Counted from the first letter of the stretch, positions 35,489-44,552 are shown. The stretch is DNA of 64,000 nt from Pseudomonas arsenicoxydans (GCF_006438915.1 NZ_RCZE01000015.1:110669-174668), one strand, 5' to 3'. Made by a program: numbers and translations. Notes: a model not told the origin generated them from the sequence alone.

Positions 35489-36335
35489 GCGATGCTCCCA
35501 GTAGCTGTTGCAAACGGTCCGCCACGCCCCAGAACGCCATCGGTTCGTGGGTCGGGTATGGGTAGTGACCGAGGTTCAAATGAATCGACGCGCCGCGTTC
35601 ACGCAGCCGTTGCTCGACCAGCGCCCGCACCGAAACCGGCTGGCCGCTGGCGCAATTGATCACGCCATCGAATTCGCGCTGTTGCACGATGGCCGCGAGG
35701 TAACCGGCCGCGGTTTCAATCGCCAGGTAATCCCGCAACTGCTCACCGGCCGACATGTTGAAACTGTCATTGCCCGCATCGATGGCGCGGTCCAGCGCGG
35801 CGAGCAAACTGTTCGGGTTTTGCCCTTCGCCATGCAGGTAAAACAACCGCGCCCATTGCAGGGTGAACGGTTGAACCTGCTGCAGGTTTTGCAGAAACAG
35901 GCGCAGCGTATTTTTCGCCAACCCGTACGGGTTGCTCGGCTGCGGCGCGGTGTGCTCGCTGAGCGGGCCACTCTGCAGGCCGTATTCGAAACAGGTGCCG
36001 GTGACCAACACGTGCGAGACGCCCGCCTCTACCGCGCCCTTGATAAACCGGTAGTCGGCCATCAGGTTGTGCTCGAAGTGGAACAGCGCCCGGTAGTTCG
36101 GCAGCCCTGGCCAGGCCAGATGCGCCAACGCGTCGACACCGTCGGTCAACGCGGCAATGTTCAGATCGTCGGCGTGAATATCCGACGCGATGAATTCCAC
36201 GGCATTGATCCACGGCAGGGTCGCGGCAGTCTCGGCATTGCGCGCCACGGCCCGGACTTCGCAGCCACGGGCGAGCAAGGCGTCGACCAGATGGCGGCCG
36301 ACAAACCCGGTGGCACCGGTCACGAGCACTTTCAC
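35478..36335 (-). CDS. NAD(P)-dependent epimerase/reductase of nucleotide sugar
   Basis: A 285-residue extended SDR. The dinucleotide motif is VTGATGFVGRHLVDALLARG (residues 4-23), and the catalytic region shows VTGTCFEYG followed by NPYGLAKN (Tyr-X3-Lys). The GTG start at 36335 overlaps the preceding methyltransferase stop. In a CDP-hexose pathway with rfbF, rfbG, an RmlC-like epimerase and a C-methyltransferase, the missing step is reduction of the 4-keto group, which this enzyme could supply. The stereochemistry is unknown. Confidence 0.82.
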   Translation of the reverse strand: MKVLVTGATGFVGRHLVDALLARGCEVRAVARNAETAATLPWINAVEFIASDIHADDLNIAALTDGVDALAHLAWPGLPNYRALFHFEHNLMADYRFIKGAVEAGVSHVLVTGTCFEYGLQSGPLSEHTAPQPSNPYGLAKNTLRLFLQNLQQVQPFTLQWARLFYLHGEGQNPNSLLAALDRAIDAGNDSFNMSAGEQLRDYLAIETAAGYLAAIVQQREFDGVINCASGQPVSVRALVEQRLRERGASIHLNLGHYPYPTHEPMAFWGVADRLQQLLGASHEA

Positions 36336-37558
36336 AGGACGGTCAACTCAGGCACGGCGATCACGAAGCGGCCGTCCCACTGACGCACCTGGGCCAATTG
36401 CTGACTGACTTCGTGCAGCAGGTTCCACGGCAGCACCAGGACGTAATCGGGTTTCTCGAGGTCGATCTGCGCCGGCGACACAATCGGAATGCGGCTACCC
36501 GGCAAATACTTGCCCTGCTTGTGCGGGTTGGCATCGGCGACCCAGGCCAACAGGTCAGGTTTGACCCCAGCGTAGTTGAGCAGGGTGTTGCCCTTGGCCG
36601 CAGCTCCGTATCCGACCACGCGCTTGCCATCGGCCTTGGCCTGCAACAGGAATCGCAGCAGTTCGTGCTTGATGCGTTCGGCGGCAGGCGCGAGGGTCGC
36701 GTAGTACTCGGTAGTTTTCACCCCAGCGGCGAGTTCGGCCTGCAATTGCTGAGCAACCGAGGCTTGCACATCGCGGCGCACGCCGTCGGCACGCTGGACA
36801 AAAACCCGCAGCGAACCGCCATGGGTCGGCAACTGAGCGACGTCGAACACCTGCAAACCGTTGCGCTCGCACAAGGTCTGCACAGCGGTCAGCGACAGGT
36901 AGGAATAGTGCTCGTGGTAGAGCGTGTCGAACTGCTGGCCGGCCATCAGCGTCAGCAGTTGCGGAAACTCGAACGTCGCCACGCCGGTCGGCTTGAGCAA
37001 GGTGGCAAAACCACCAAGGAAATCATTGATGTCCGGCACGTGGGCCAGCACGTTGTTGGCGGCCATCAGGTCGGCGGACCAGCCTTCGCTGACCAGTTGC
37101 GCTGCGGTGTCGCGGCCGAAGAACAGTTCACGAATCTCCAGGCCTTTGTCCCGTGCCGCTTGCGCAGTGCTGCGCGTTGGCTCAACGCCCAGGCACGGAA
37201 TGCCGCGCCCGGCGACGTACTGCAACAGGTAACCGTCGTTGGCCGCGATTTCCACCACGCGGCTGTCGGCGGTCAGGCCGAAGCGCTCGGTCATCTCGGC
37301 GACGTAACGTTCGGCATGGGCCAACCAGGTGCTGGAGAACGAACTGAAATACGCATACTCGGCGTCGAACAGGCTGTCGGCGCTGGTGTAATCCTCGGTC
37401 TGCACCAGCCAGCATTGCTGACACACCGCCACTTTGAGCGGCACCCATTGCTCGGCTTGCTCCAGTTGATCGACGCGCACATAAGCGTTGGAAGGCGGCG
37501 AGGTGCCGAGGTCGATCAGCGGCAAGGCCAGGGAAGTCCCGCAACCACGGCAATTCAT
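36332..37558 (-). CDS. Sugar 3-C-methyltransferase (TylC3/NovU family)
   Basis: A 408-residue, three-part protein. The N-terminal zinc-binding domain has Cys3, Cys6 and a second Cys pair (VCQQCW) around residues 46-49. The central SAM-binding domain has VVEIAANDGYLLQYVAGRG and the active-site segment TLYHEHYSYLSL. The C-terminal domain (about 290-405) includes RVVGYGAAAKGNTLLNYAG. This architecture is characteristic of enzymes that add a methyl to C3 of NDP-4-keto-6-deoxyhexoses. The gene overlaps its neighbours by ATGA on both sides, within the CDP-sugar run. Confidence 0.88.
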   Translation of the reverse strand: MNCRGCGTSLALPLIDLGTSPPSNAYVRVDQLEQAEQWVPLKVAVCQQCWLVQTEDYTSADSLFDAEYAYFSSFSSTWLAHAERYVAEMTERFGLTADSRVVEIAANDGYLLQYVAGRGIPCLGVEPTRSTAQAARDKGLEIRELFFGRDTAAQLVSEGWSADLMAANNVLAHVPDINDFLGGFATLLKPTGVATFEFPQLLTLMAGQQFDTLYHEHYSYLSLTAVQTLCERNGLQVFDVAQLPTHGGSLRVFVQRADGVRRDVQASVAQQLQAELAAGVKTTEYYATLAPAAERIKHELLRFLLQAKADGKRVVGYGAAAKGNTLLNYAGVKPDLLAWVADANPHKQGKYLPGSRIPIVSPAQIDLEKPDYVLVLPWNLLHEVSQQLAQVRQWDGRFVIAVPELTVL

Positions 37559-38115
37559 ACACGCACTCCAGCGAATTGGTCATCGATCAAGGGATGGCTG
37601 GAATCCCGCGCCGACAGATTATTGACAGGCAACGGCCAGGCAATCGCCAGCCGTGGATCGTTCACGCTCAAACCACCTTCGTGCACCGGCGTGTAGTCCG
37701 CGCTGTGCAGGTAGAGCAATTCGGCGTCGTCGGTCAGGGTCTGGAAGCCATGGGCGAACCCGGCCGGGATCAACAGGCTGCGACCGTCACCGGCACGCAG
37801 GTACTCGGCGTGCCAGTGCAGGAAGGTCTCGGATTCCGGGCGCAAATCCACCGCCACGTCCCAGACTTCGCCGCGCAGGCAGGTGATTAATTTGGCTTCC
37901 GGCGCGCTCGCATTTTGATAATGCAGACCACGCACACTGCCCCGCTCACGGGTGCAGGAATGGTTGATCTGCCGGATTTGAAACGGCTCGCCAAAGGCGC
38001 TCAGGCTGCCTTCACAGAACAGGCGCGCGAAATACCCGCGCTCATCTTCGAAGCGTTTGTGCTGCACGCTGAACAAGCCGTTTAGCGGCAACGGCATTAA
38101 CGAAAACTCACTCAC
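37555..38115 (-). CDS. RmlC-like nucleotide-4-keto-hexose 3/5-epimerase
   Basis: A 186-residue cupin of the dTDP-4-dehydrorhamnose 3,5-epimerase family. It has the catalytic-type His in VRGLHYQ and the C-terminal Tyr-containing segment LLYLHSADYTPVHEGG. Its neighbours are CDP-sugar genes rather than rmlA/B/D, so the substrate is more likely a CDP-4-keto-6-deoxyhexose. Whether it epimerises C3, C5 or both is not visible. It overlaps both neighbours by four bases. Confidence 0.85.
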   Translation of the reverse strand: MSEFSLMPLPLNGLFSVQHKRFEDERGYFARLFCEGSLSAFGEPFQIRQINHSCTRERGSVRGLHYQNASAPEAKLITCLRGEVWDVAVDLRPESETFLHWHAEYLRAGDGRSLLIPAGFAHGFQTLTDDAELLYLHSADYTPVHEGGLSVNDPRLAIAWPLPVNNLSARDSSHPLIDDQFAGVRV

Positions 38116-39194
38116 AACGCGCCTCGGTACAGGTTCAACTGGCCCAAGGTGACGGCGCGCATGTCATCGCCGTTTTGCCAGGCCAGGTGCCAGTCCAGCG
38201 TCTGGGTCAGGCATTGTTGCAACGACCAGCGCGGTTGCCAGGCCAACAGTTGACGGGCGCGGCTACTGTCCAGGCGCAACAGTCCGGCTTCATGCAGCTC
38301 ACTCGGTTCGATGCGCAAGCCACGGGCTTGCGGCCAGCGGCTGGCAAGCAATTCGACGACTTCGCCGACGCTGCACATGTCCGCTTCACTTGGGCCGAAG
38401 TTCCACGCACCGGCAAACTCGGGACCTTGTTCATACAGACCGGCTGCCAGTTGCAGGTAACCGGCCAGCGGCTCCAGCGCGTGCTGCCATGGGCGCACGG
38501 CTTGCGGGTAGCGCAAGGTCACCGGTTCGTCGGCGGACCAGGCCTTGAGCACGTCTGGAATCAACCTCTCAGGTGCAAAATCACCGCCGCCAAGTACGTT
38601 GCCGGCGCGGGCGGTGGCCAGGGCCAGACCGTGCTCGGCGTACTTTTCAGCCGGGAAGAACGACGCCGCGTAAGACTGCGCCAGCAACTCGCAACAGGCT
38701 TTGCTGCTGCTGTAAGGATCGTGGCCACCGAGGGCTTCGTTTTCGCGGTACGGCCACAGCCATTCCTGATTAGCGTAGACCTTGTCGGTGGTCACCAGCA
38801 CGCACGCACGCACGCCGCCGACCTGGCGGATCGCTTCGAGCAGATTGAGGGTGCCCATGACGTTGCTGGAGTAAGTCCCCAGCGGGTCGCGATAACCTTC
38901 GCGCACCAACGGCTGGGCCGCCAGGTGCAGGACGATTTCCGGCTGGGTCTCGGCGATCAACTCCAGCAAAGCGCCGAGGTCACGCAAATCGCCGCGCTGA
39001 TCGTTGATGCCTTCGTGCACGCGCGCCAGTTCAAACAGGCTCGGTTCGGTGGACGGGTCCAGCGAAAAACCGCTGACCTCGGCACCGAGGCTTTGCAGCC
39101 ACAACGTCAACCAACTGCCTTTGAAGCCGGTATGGCCGGTCAGCAGAACCCGCTTGCCGCGCCAGAACTCCTGACTCAGTCCCATTGCTTCCAT
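38112..39194 (-). CDS. rfbG: CDP-glucose 4,6-dehydratase RfbG
   Basis: RfbG converts CDP-glucose to CDP-4-keto-6-deoxyglucose. The 360-residue extended SDR has LLTGHTGFKGSWLTLWLQ (NAD site), VTTDKVYANQEWLWPYRE and the catalytic DPYSSSKACCE, all specific to the RfbG family. The ATG at 39194 follows GGGAGG with a short spacer and overlaps the rfbF end by 19 bases; ATG 39185 and an upstream start at 39215 are less well placed. Confidence 0.95.
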   Translation of the reverse strand: MEAMGLSQEFWRGKRVLLTGHTGFKGSWLTLWLQSLGAEVSGFSLDPSTEPSLFELARVHEGINDQRGDLRDLGALLELIAETQPEIVLHLAAQPLVREGYRDPLGTYSSNVMGTLNLLEAIRQVGGVRACVLVTTDKVYANQEWLWPYRENEALGGHDPYSSSKACCELLAQSYAASFFPAEKYAEHGLALATARAGNVLGGGDFAPERLIPDVLKAWSADEPVTLRYPQAVRPWQHALEPLAGYLQLAAGLYEQGPEFAGAWNFGPSEADMCSVGEVVELLASRWPQARGLRIEPSELHEAGLLRLDSSRARQLLAWQPRWSLQQCLTQTLDWHLAWQNGDDMRAVTLGQLNLYRGAL

Positions 39195-39949
39195 GGGGCC
39201 TCCCCGCTCAGCCACAGCTGCTCAAGGTGGTTTTTGTCGCGCAGGGTGTCCATCGGGTGCCAGAAGCCGTCGTGCTGGAACGCTTGCAACTGCTGCTCGT
39301 TGGCCAGCGCGGCCAACGGCTCTGCTTCCCAGGAGGTTTGGTCGTCAGCGATGTAGGGCAGGACTTTGGGCGACAACACGAAGAAACCGCCGTTGATCCA
39401 GCCGCCGTCACCGCGTGGTTTTTCAATGAAACCTTTGACGCTGTCACCGTCGCGTTCCAGGGCGCCGTAACGTCCCGGTGGCTGCACGGCGGTCACGGTC
39501 GCGAGCTTGCCATGGGTCAGGTGGAAGTCCACCAGAGCACCTATGTTCAGGTCCGAAACGCCGTCGCCGTAGGTGAAGCAGAACGCCTGTTCGCCTTCCA
39601 GGTAACGGGCGGCGCGACGCAGGCGGCCACCGGTCATGGTGTCTTCACCGGTGTCGATCAGGGTCACGCGCCACGGCTCGCTGTAGTTCTGGTGAACGTC
39701 CATGCGGTTGTTGGACATGTCGAACGTGACGTCTGAGGTGTGCAGGAAGTAGTTGGCGAAGAAATCCTTGATCGCGTAGCCCTTGTAGCCAAGGCAGATC
39801 ACGAAGTCGTGAATGCCGTGGGCGGAGTACTGTTTCATGATGTGCCAAAGAATTGGCTTGCCGCCGATTTCGATCATTGGCTTGGGCTTGAGGTGCGACT
39901 CTTCGCTGATCCGCGTACCGAGACCACCCGCCAGAATTACTGCCTTCAT
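39176..39949 (-). CDS. rfbF: Glucose-1-phosphate cytidylyltransferase RfbF
   Basis: RfbF makes CDP-glucose from glucose-1-phosphate and CTP, the entry point to CDP-deoxysugars. The 257-residue protein has the nucleotidyltransferase signature LAGGLGTRISEESHLKPKPM and WHIMKQYSAHGIHDFVICLGYKG, plus FTYGDGVSDLN with the metal-binding Asp. The start has a GAGGAC ribosome binding site. It is the first gene of the CDP-sugar/pse run after the 1-kb repeat-rich gap, so a promoter may lie in that gap. Confidence 0.96.
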   Translation of the reverse strand: MKAVILAGGLGTRISEESHLKPKPMIEIGGKPILWHIMKQYSAHGIHDFVICLGYKGYAIKDFFANYFLHTSDVTFDMSNNRMDVHQNYSEPWRVTLIDTGEDTMTGGRLRRAARYLEGEQAFCFTYGDGVSDLNIGALVDFHLTHGKLATVTAVQPPGRYGALERDGDSVKGFIEKPRGDGGWINGGFFVLSPKVLPYIADDQTSWEAEPLAALANEQQLQAFQHDGFWHPMDTLRDKNHLEQLWLSGEAPWKQWD

Positions 39950-40189
39950 CGCTGTCCTCTTGCTCTTCGCGCGGTTTGGCCAGCCCCGTCAGGGTTGGCG
40001 AACCGTCAGATGCACATCATTAACCCGCAGCCAGTGGGGCCTTCACGCCTGTTGAGGTGAAGGATTTATGGCGATATGTGGGGGACTTGCAGGAAGTGAG
40101 CCAATTGCTAGGGGTCGGCGACTGATGGGGAGTGGGTGTTGTGGTTAGGGATTTGCGTACATATCCATTTCTGCGGTAACGGCTGCTGG

Positions 40190-40440
40190 CGGTTTCGCTC
40201 TTACAGCGACTCACTTTTCCAAACGCCGAAAAGTAAGCAAAAGGCTTTGCCCCTCCATTCGGTGCCTCGCTGTGGCTCGGCATGCCCTCACTCCGGCATT
40301 GCTCCGGGGGCCCGCCGCCATCGGCCATCCATGGCCGGGGGCGGCTACCGCGGCATCCTTGCCGCGGTGCCCCCTACGCAACGCCTGCGTTCGGCCTCTG
40401 GGAAAGGGGCAACAGATCAAGATCAGGATCAAGATCAAAA
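40190..40440 (+). repeat. Intergenic repeat, left copy (inverted partner at 40680-40930)
   Basis: From the segment TTACAGCGACTCACTTTTCC through GGCCCGCCGCCATCGGCCAT to the GATCAA-rich end, this copy aligns with the reverse complement of 40680-40930. The longest near-identical stretch is GGCCCGCCGCCATCGGCCATCCATGGCCGGGGGCGGCTA, split here by 20-base limits: it covers about 40309-40346. It contains a nested hairpin (ACCGCGGCATCC/TTGCCGCGGT). Confidence 0.8.
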
Positions 40441-40469
40441 GCCGAAGCAACTGCAACGGCAACGGCAAG

Positions 40470-40575
40470 ATCAACAGCTTCGCGAGCAAGCCCGCTCCCA
40501 CATTTGGACAGGGTGCATCCCTGATGGATTGGTTTGCTGACAGGCCGCCTTCGCTGGCAGGCCCGCTCCCACAAA
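40470..40575. repeat. REP elements in tandem
   Basis: Two REP cores lie in the same orientation: CGCGAGCAAGCCCGCTCCCA (near 40480-40500) and TCGCTGGCAGGCCCGCTCCC (near 40550-40572). They sit between the two arms of the larger inverted repeat. Confidence 0.8.
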
Positions 40576-40679
40576 AATGATATGTATTTGCAAGAAATTG
40601 GTCGGTTGTCAGGCCGCCATCGCAGGCAAGTGAGTCGCACAGGCATACGCTTTGGCTTCCCACCACTCATCAGGCCGAG

Positions 40680-40930
40680 CGTTAGCTCGCCTGCAGCTTT
40701 TGATTTTGATCTGCCCCGTCGGGAGGCCGAGTGGAGGTTCTGCGCAGTGGGCAACCCGGCATGGATGCCGGGTTAGCCGCCCCCGGCCATGGATGGCCGA
40801 TGGCGGCGGGCCCACGGAGCAGGACCGGAGCGAGGGTATGCCGAGCCTAGGCGAGGCACCGGACGTCAGGGGCGAAAGCGTTTGGTTACTTTGCGCTTTT
40901 CAAAGTGACCCGCCGTAAGGGTGGAACCTG
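40680..40930 (-). repeat. Intergenic repeat, right copy (inverted partner at 40190-40440)
   Basis: Its reverse complement matches the left copy over about 250 bp: CACTTTGAAAAGCGCAAAGT, GGTGCCTCGC...CTCGGCAT and the long CCGCCGCCATCGGCCATCCA core. Its nested hairpin differs in sequence (CCCGGCATCC/ATGCCGGGTT versus CCGCGGCATCC) but is kept as a hairpin, a compensated change that hints at structural constraint. Confidence 0.8.
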
Positions 40931-40979
40931 AAGTAGCCGTTACCGAAGAAACGGATATGTACACCAGCCCAAACCCAAG

Positions 40980-43900
40980 TCAGTCCGGCAACCACCCCCA
41001 CAACCAGTGCTGAAGATTATCCCCGCGCAACATGAAATCCCGATGCACCGCCTCACGCAGTTGATCCCCCATGCGATAACTCGCATCCGGATCCGCCAGG
41101 TGCATGCGAATCGCCTGCAACCACTCCTCCGTGCTATTGCTCAGAATCTTGGTGCAAGGCAGAAACCCGTCATACGCACGAGTATCCGTACAGATCACCG
41201 GATACCCACAAGCCCCATACTCCAGCAACCGCAAATTACTCTTGCAGTCGTTGAAGATATGAAACTCCAACGGCGCCAACGCCAAATCAAGATTCAGGCT
41301 CGCCAGCTTGTACGGATAACTTTGCAGATCGATCGTGCCATGGAACTCATGAATGTATGGACGCAAAGCCTCCGGACACATGCCAAAGAACACCCAATCC
41401 ACCTCGTTCGCCAACTCACGAACCACGTCGGCGATGATCTCCAGGTCGCCGGTATGACTCGTACCACCACCCCAGCCAACCCGCGGCTTTTTCGAGGTAC
41501 GGCGCTGACTGGTCAACGTCGCCCACGGCTCCGGTGGCAACATATTGGGCACCACACGAATCTCGCTGTGCATGCTCGACAACACATCAGCCAACGCCTG
41601 AGTAGTCACCACCACCCGATCACACAGACCAATACCCTCACGCAACATCTGCTCAGTGTTGGCCGGCTTGTTACGCGCGTGGCTGTTCTTTTTCGGCGTG
41701 CTGACAATGTAGTCATCCAGCTCGAAAATCCGCAGCGCATTGGAGTACTTCTTCATCCGCAGAATGTCGGCCGCCGAACCTTCGCTGTAGCGCCCCTGCA
41801 AAATAATGGTGTCCGGCGACAGGCGCTCGATTTCCACCGTCGATGGCGACTCGTAGGCCACCCGAGAAATGACCCGGCCGGCCGCCTCAAGCTCCGCCAG
41901 CGGCGCGGTCACGCGGTAATGCCCGATCGCCGATTCGTTGACCGGCAGGCCGAGGATCAGCGGCAGATCGCGATGGCAGAACGGATTCCAGTTGTGACGC
42001 AGCGAAGGCTCCAGGCTGAAGCTCGCGACCCCGAGTGTCAGCGCCGGGTTGTACGCCGGGTCACGGGAAATCTTCGGCAGCCACTTCAGGTAGAAGCTTT
42101 CCTGCTCGGCCTGCTGCGCCTGCACATCGACCTGCGTCAGGGCTGGCGCACTGTCTTCGCCGATCATCACGGTCGCGAACGGCGTCCAGACGATCAGGTA
42201 ACCGTTTTTATCCGCCTTCAGGCACAGGTCAACACCCCCGAGCCCGAAGTTGAATTGAGTCTCATCCAGCTGACCGAGGCTGTCGAAAACCTCTTTTCGC
42301 ACCATCAGGCAATCGCTGCTGACCGCGCTCCAGTTCTGCGCCACTTGCAGGCGCTGCATGTAGCCACGCGAACTGACGTGCTCGCCGAGAAACGGCGAAG
42401 TTGCAGGTCCGGCCATGCCCAGGATCAAACCGGCGGAAACAATCGCGCCGTTGGCGTTCATCTGCCGTGCGCCGACCACGCCGACTTCCGGACGCTGAGC
42501 ATGATTGAGCATTTCGGCCAGCCAGTCGCCCGCGTAAATCACACTGCGCGGGCTGAGCATCAACAGATACTCGCCCCGCGCGTGGCTAGCCGCGAAGTTG
42601 ACCAGCGCGGCCTCGCCGGTACGCCCGTCAAAACGCAGGACGCGCAGCATGGCGGCGCCCAGCTGAGACATCGCGCCCAACCATTCGGCCATCGCCGCAT
42701 CACCGCGTCCTTCATCGACAATCAGGATTTCGTACTCGGTGTACGAGGTCTGCTCGATCAGGCTTTCGGTGCAGCGCTGCAAAGCGCCCAGCGAGGTGCC
42801 CGCGCCTATGATGATCGAGACCACCGGCCGGTGTGCGTGCAGATAGTCGATACGCTTGAGCAGCGGCAACTCACCATCGCGAATCCGGTGTTCCAGACCG
42901 ATGCGGTCGAGGTGCGCGCTGACCACCGCTTCGCTGCCCTCGATCACCTCAGGCAACGACAGCCAATCGGCGTAGGTCTGCGTCGACTCCACCTGAATCT
43001 CGGCGATGTGCTCGATGGTGTGCAACCCGGCTTCTTCCGCCAGACGCCAGAGCAGATCATGCGGGGCCAATTCGCCGTGAGCCGAATCGAAACCGCCCAC
43101 CGCCAAAAAGCGCTGACGCTCGAATGCGAGGGTCCGGCCGACGTAGGGGTAGGAGCGCATGAGGTCGAGGTTGAAGCCAGGCTTGAACACCGGCTCGGCG
43201 GACTCACCTTCCACCAGTGCGCCTTCATCGCTGTAGGCGCAGAGCATGCCCGGCGTGCCGGCAATGCGCTCGGCCAGCACCAGCAACGACGACTCGCGCA
43301 AGGTGTCGCCTGCGCGCAGCAGGTAGAACCAATGCGCGCCTTCCAGTTGCGGTATCACGCCATTGAGTTGGTGCGCCCAGTTGTCCTGAAGCGGCAATTG
43401 CAGCACGTTATCGGCGCCATCGCAGTCTGCGTTGGACAGCACCACCAGCGCTTGCGGGGCATACAGTTGCGTGGCAAGGCTGGCCAGCGTGGCGTTCAGG
43501 GCGACGCTGTCAGACTCGGTGTCGATGATGATCGGCACCAGGTTCGGGCGCACGGCCCAGCGGCTGATCGTTCCCGGCATGTGCCGGGTTTCCGCCGGAG
43601 TGAATTGGCGGCTTGCCAACCACTCGCGATAGAACTCGGCATAGCTGTCGCTGTTTCCGCCCACGCGGCCGTTGACCACGGTGTTGCGGCTGCCGAGCAC
43701 GCGCACCACGCACAACTCTTCCCACTGGCGCGGCTCTTCAAGGGCCTTTCTCAGTTCGACGCAGCGCACCCACCCTGACGCAGGGGCCGATTCGCCACCG
43801 CGCGAGGTCAGCATTTGCATCAGCCATTCCCATTCCTGCACGGCGGCCCGGGTCATTTCCGTGGTCTTGCTCAGGCGTTCCGGGTACAGGCGTTCGGTGC

Positions 43901-44552
43901 TCAGCACCGTGTTCAGCACCGCCATGTTGCCACGGCGCAACAGGCACACGAACAAGGCGAAATCGAGCATCGCGACAAAGCCGGTACCTTCCTGAGTCAG
44001 TGCCGGCAACAACTCGAGGACATCGGCGCGGCGCATCAGGGTCGAGCTGAAGTTGCCGATGAAGTTCTTCGGCGTGTTCTCGAAAATCGCCAGCATGTCA
44101 TCGCCCTTGAGCAACGCATCAAGGGGCGAAAAACGGCAGTTATCGATGCGTGGCGGCAAGATGAAATTGTTCGCGTCGCTCATCATGCGCAGGCCGCATA
44201 CCAGCGTGGCCTCGGGATAGTCGATCAGCGCCTGGGCTTGCATCGCGATGCTCGGCGTGAACAGCCGGTCGTCATCGCACAACACTTTGATGAACTCGCC
44301 GCGTGCTTCGTTGACGCAACGCAGCACGTTTTTTGACAGGCCCAGACGCTTGGGGTTACGCAGGTAACGAACTGGGTGCGCAGGGTCGGCAAACGACTTG
44401 ACGATCTTGTGGATCTCGTCGGAGGACGAATCGTCACAGATGACGATTTCAACGTTCTCATAGCTTTGAGCGAGCGAGCTTTCCAGCGCCTGACTGAAGA
44501 AGCGCGGGTTGAAGGCGGGGATGACGATGCTGACTAGAGGGCGTTGATTCAC
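40980..44552 (-). CDS. Very large flagellar glycosyltransferase, FgtA-like
   Basis: A 1190-residue cytoplasmic protein with at least three modules: an N-terminal GT2 domain (about 1-250; VSIVIPAFNPRFFSQALESS, DXD-type CDDDR), a second GT2 domain (about 575-830; VSIIIGAGTSLGALQRCTES) and a C-terminal GT-B/GT1-like domain (about 880-1185; VGWGGGTSHTGDLEIIADVV, LEYGACGYPVICTD). This layout and position beside flgL match the flagellin glycosyltransferases of P. aeruginosa (fgtA/PA1091) and P. syringae (fgt). The start is a GTG. It probably adds the proximal or several successive sugars to FliC. Confidence 0.85.
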   Translation of the reverse strand: MNQRPLVSIVIPAFNPRFFSQALESSLAQSYENVEIVICDDSSSDEIHKIVKSFADPAHPVRYLRNPKRLGLSKNVLRCVNEARGEFIKVLCDDDRLFTPSIAMQAQALIDYPEATLVCGLRMMSDANNFILPPRIDNCRFSPLDALLKGDDMLAIFENTPKNFIGNFSSTLMRRADVLELLPALTQEGTGFVAMLDFALFVCLLRRGNMAVLNTVLSTERLYPERLSKTTEMTRAAVQEWEWLMQMLTSRGGESAPASGWVRCVELRKALEEPRQWEELCVVRVLGSRNTVVNGRVGGNSDSYAEFYREWLASRQFTPAETRHMPGTISRWAVRPNLVPIIIDTESDSVALNATLASLATQLYAPQALVVLSNADCDGADNVLQLPLQDNWAHQLNGVIPQLEGAHWFYLLRAGDTLRESSLLVLAERIAGTPGMLCAYSDEGALVEGESAEPVFKPGFNLDLMRSYPYVGRTLAFERQRFLAVGGFDSAHGELAPHDLLWRLAEEAGLHTIEHIAEIQVESTQTYADWLSLPEVIEGSEAVVSAHLDRIGLEHRIRDGELPLLKRIDYLHAHRPVVSIIIGAGTSLGALQRCTESLIEQTSYTEYEILIVDEGRGDAAMAEWLGAMSQLGAAMLRVLRFDGRTGEAALVNFAASHARGEYLLMLSPRSVIYAGDWLAEMLNHAQRPEVGVVGARQMNANGAIVSAGLILGMAGPATSPFLGEHVSSRGYMQRLQVAQNWSAVSSDCLMVRKEVFDSLGQLDETQFNFGLGGVDLCLKADKNGYLIVWTPFATVMIGEDSAPALTQVDVQAQQAEQESFYLKWLPKISRDPAYNPALTLGVASFSLEPSLRHNWNPFCHRDLPLILGLPVNESAIGHYRVTAPLAELEAAGRVISRVAYESPSTVEIERLSPDTIILQGRYSEGSAADILRMKKYSNALRIFELDDYIVSTPKKNSHARNKPANTEQMLREGIGLCDRVVVTTQALADVLSSMHSEIRVVPNMLPPEPWATLTSQRRTSKKPRVGWGGGTSHTGDLEIIADVVRELANEVDWVFFGMCPEALRPYIHEFHGTIDLQSYPYKLASLNLDLALAPLEFHIFNDCKSNLRLLEYGACGYPVICTDTRAYDGFLPCTKILSNSTEEWLQAIRMHLADPDASYRMGDQLREAVHRDFMLRGDNLQHWLWGWLPD

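Larger units (their letters stand above)
39950..40979. other. Gene-free, repeat-rich 1-kb spacer
   Basis: No gene is supported between rfbF and the large glycosyltransferase. The stretch holds two diverged inverted copies of a ~250-bp repeat (40190-40440 and 40680-40930), REP elements between them, and short GATCAA/GATCAG tandem units near 40415-40441. ORFs here are low-complexity frames through the repeats. A promoter for rfbF is expected within the rfbF-proximal part (39950-40190) but was not pinned down. Confidence 0.75.

Noticed and set aside
37555..38115. Assignment as rmlC of the dTDP-L-rhamnose pathway
   Set aside because: No rmlA, rmlB or rmlD is adjacent; the neighbours are CDP-glucose genes, so a CDP-sugar epimerase is the better reading.
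40411..40441. Tandem GATCAA/GATCAG hexamers, considered as a CRISPR-like or phase-variable repeat
   Set aside because: The tract is a few short units with no spacers and does not lie in a coding frame or promoter that it could switch.
40211..40760. Several ORFs of 60-150 codons on both strands in the rfbF-fgtA gap
   Set aside because: They run through the inverted repeats, REP elements and GATCAA tandem units. Repeated sequence alone explains their open frames.
41007..43778. 923-codon open frame on the plus strand
   Set aside because: Antisense to the FgtA-like glycosyltransferase; same mirror-frame composition, no domain and no ribosome binding site of note.
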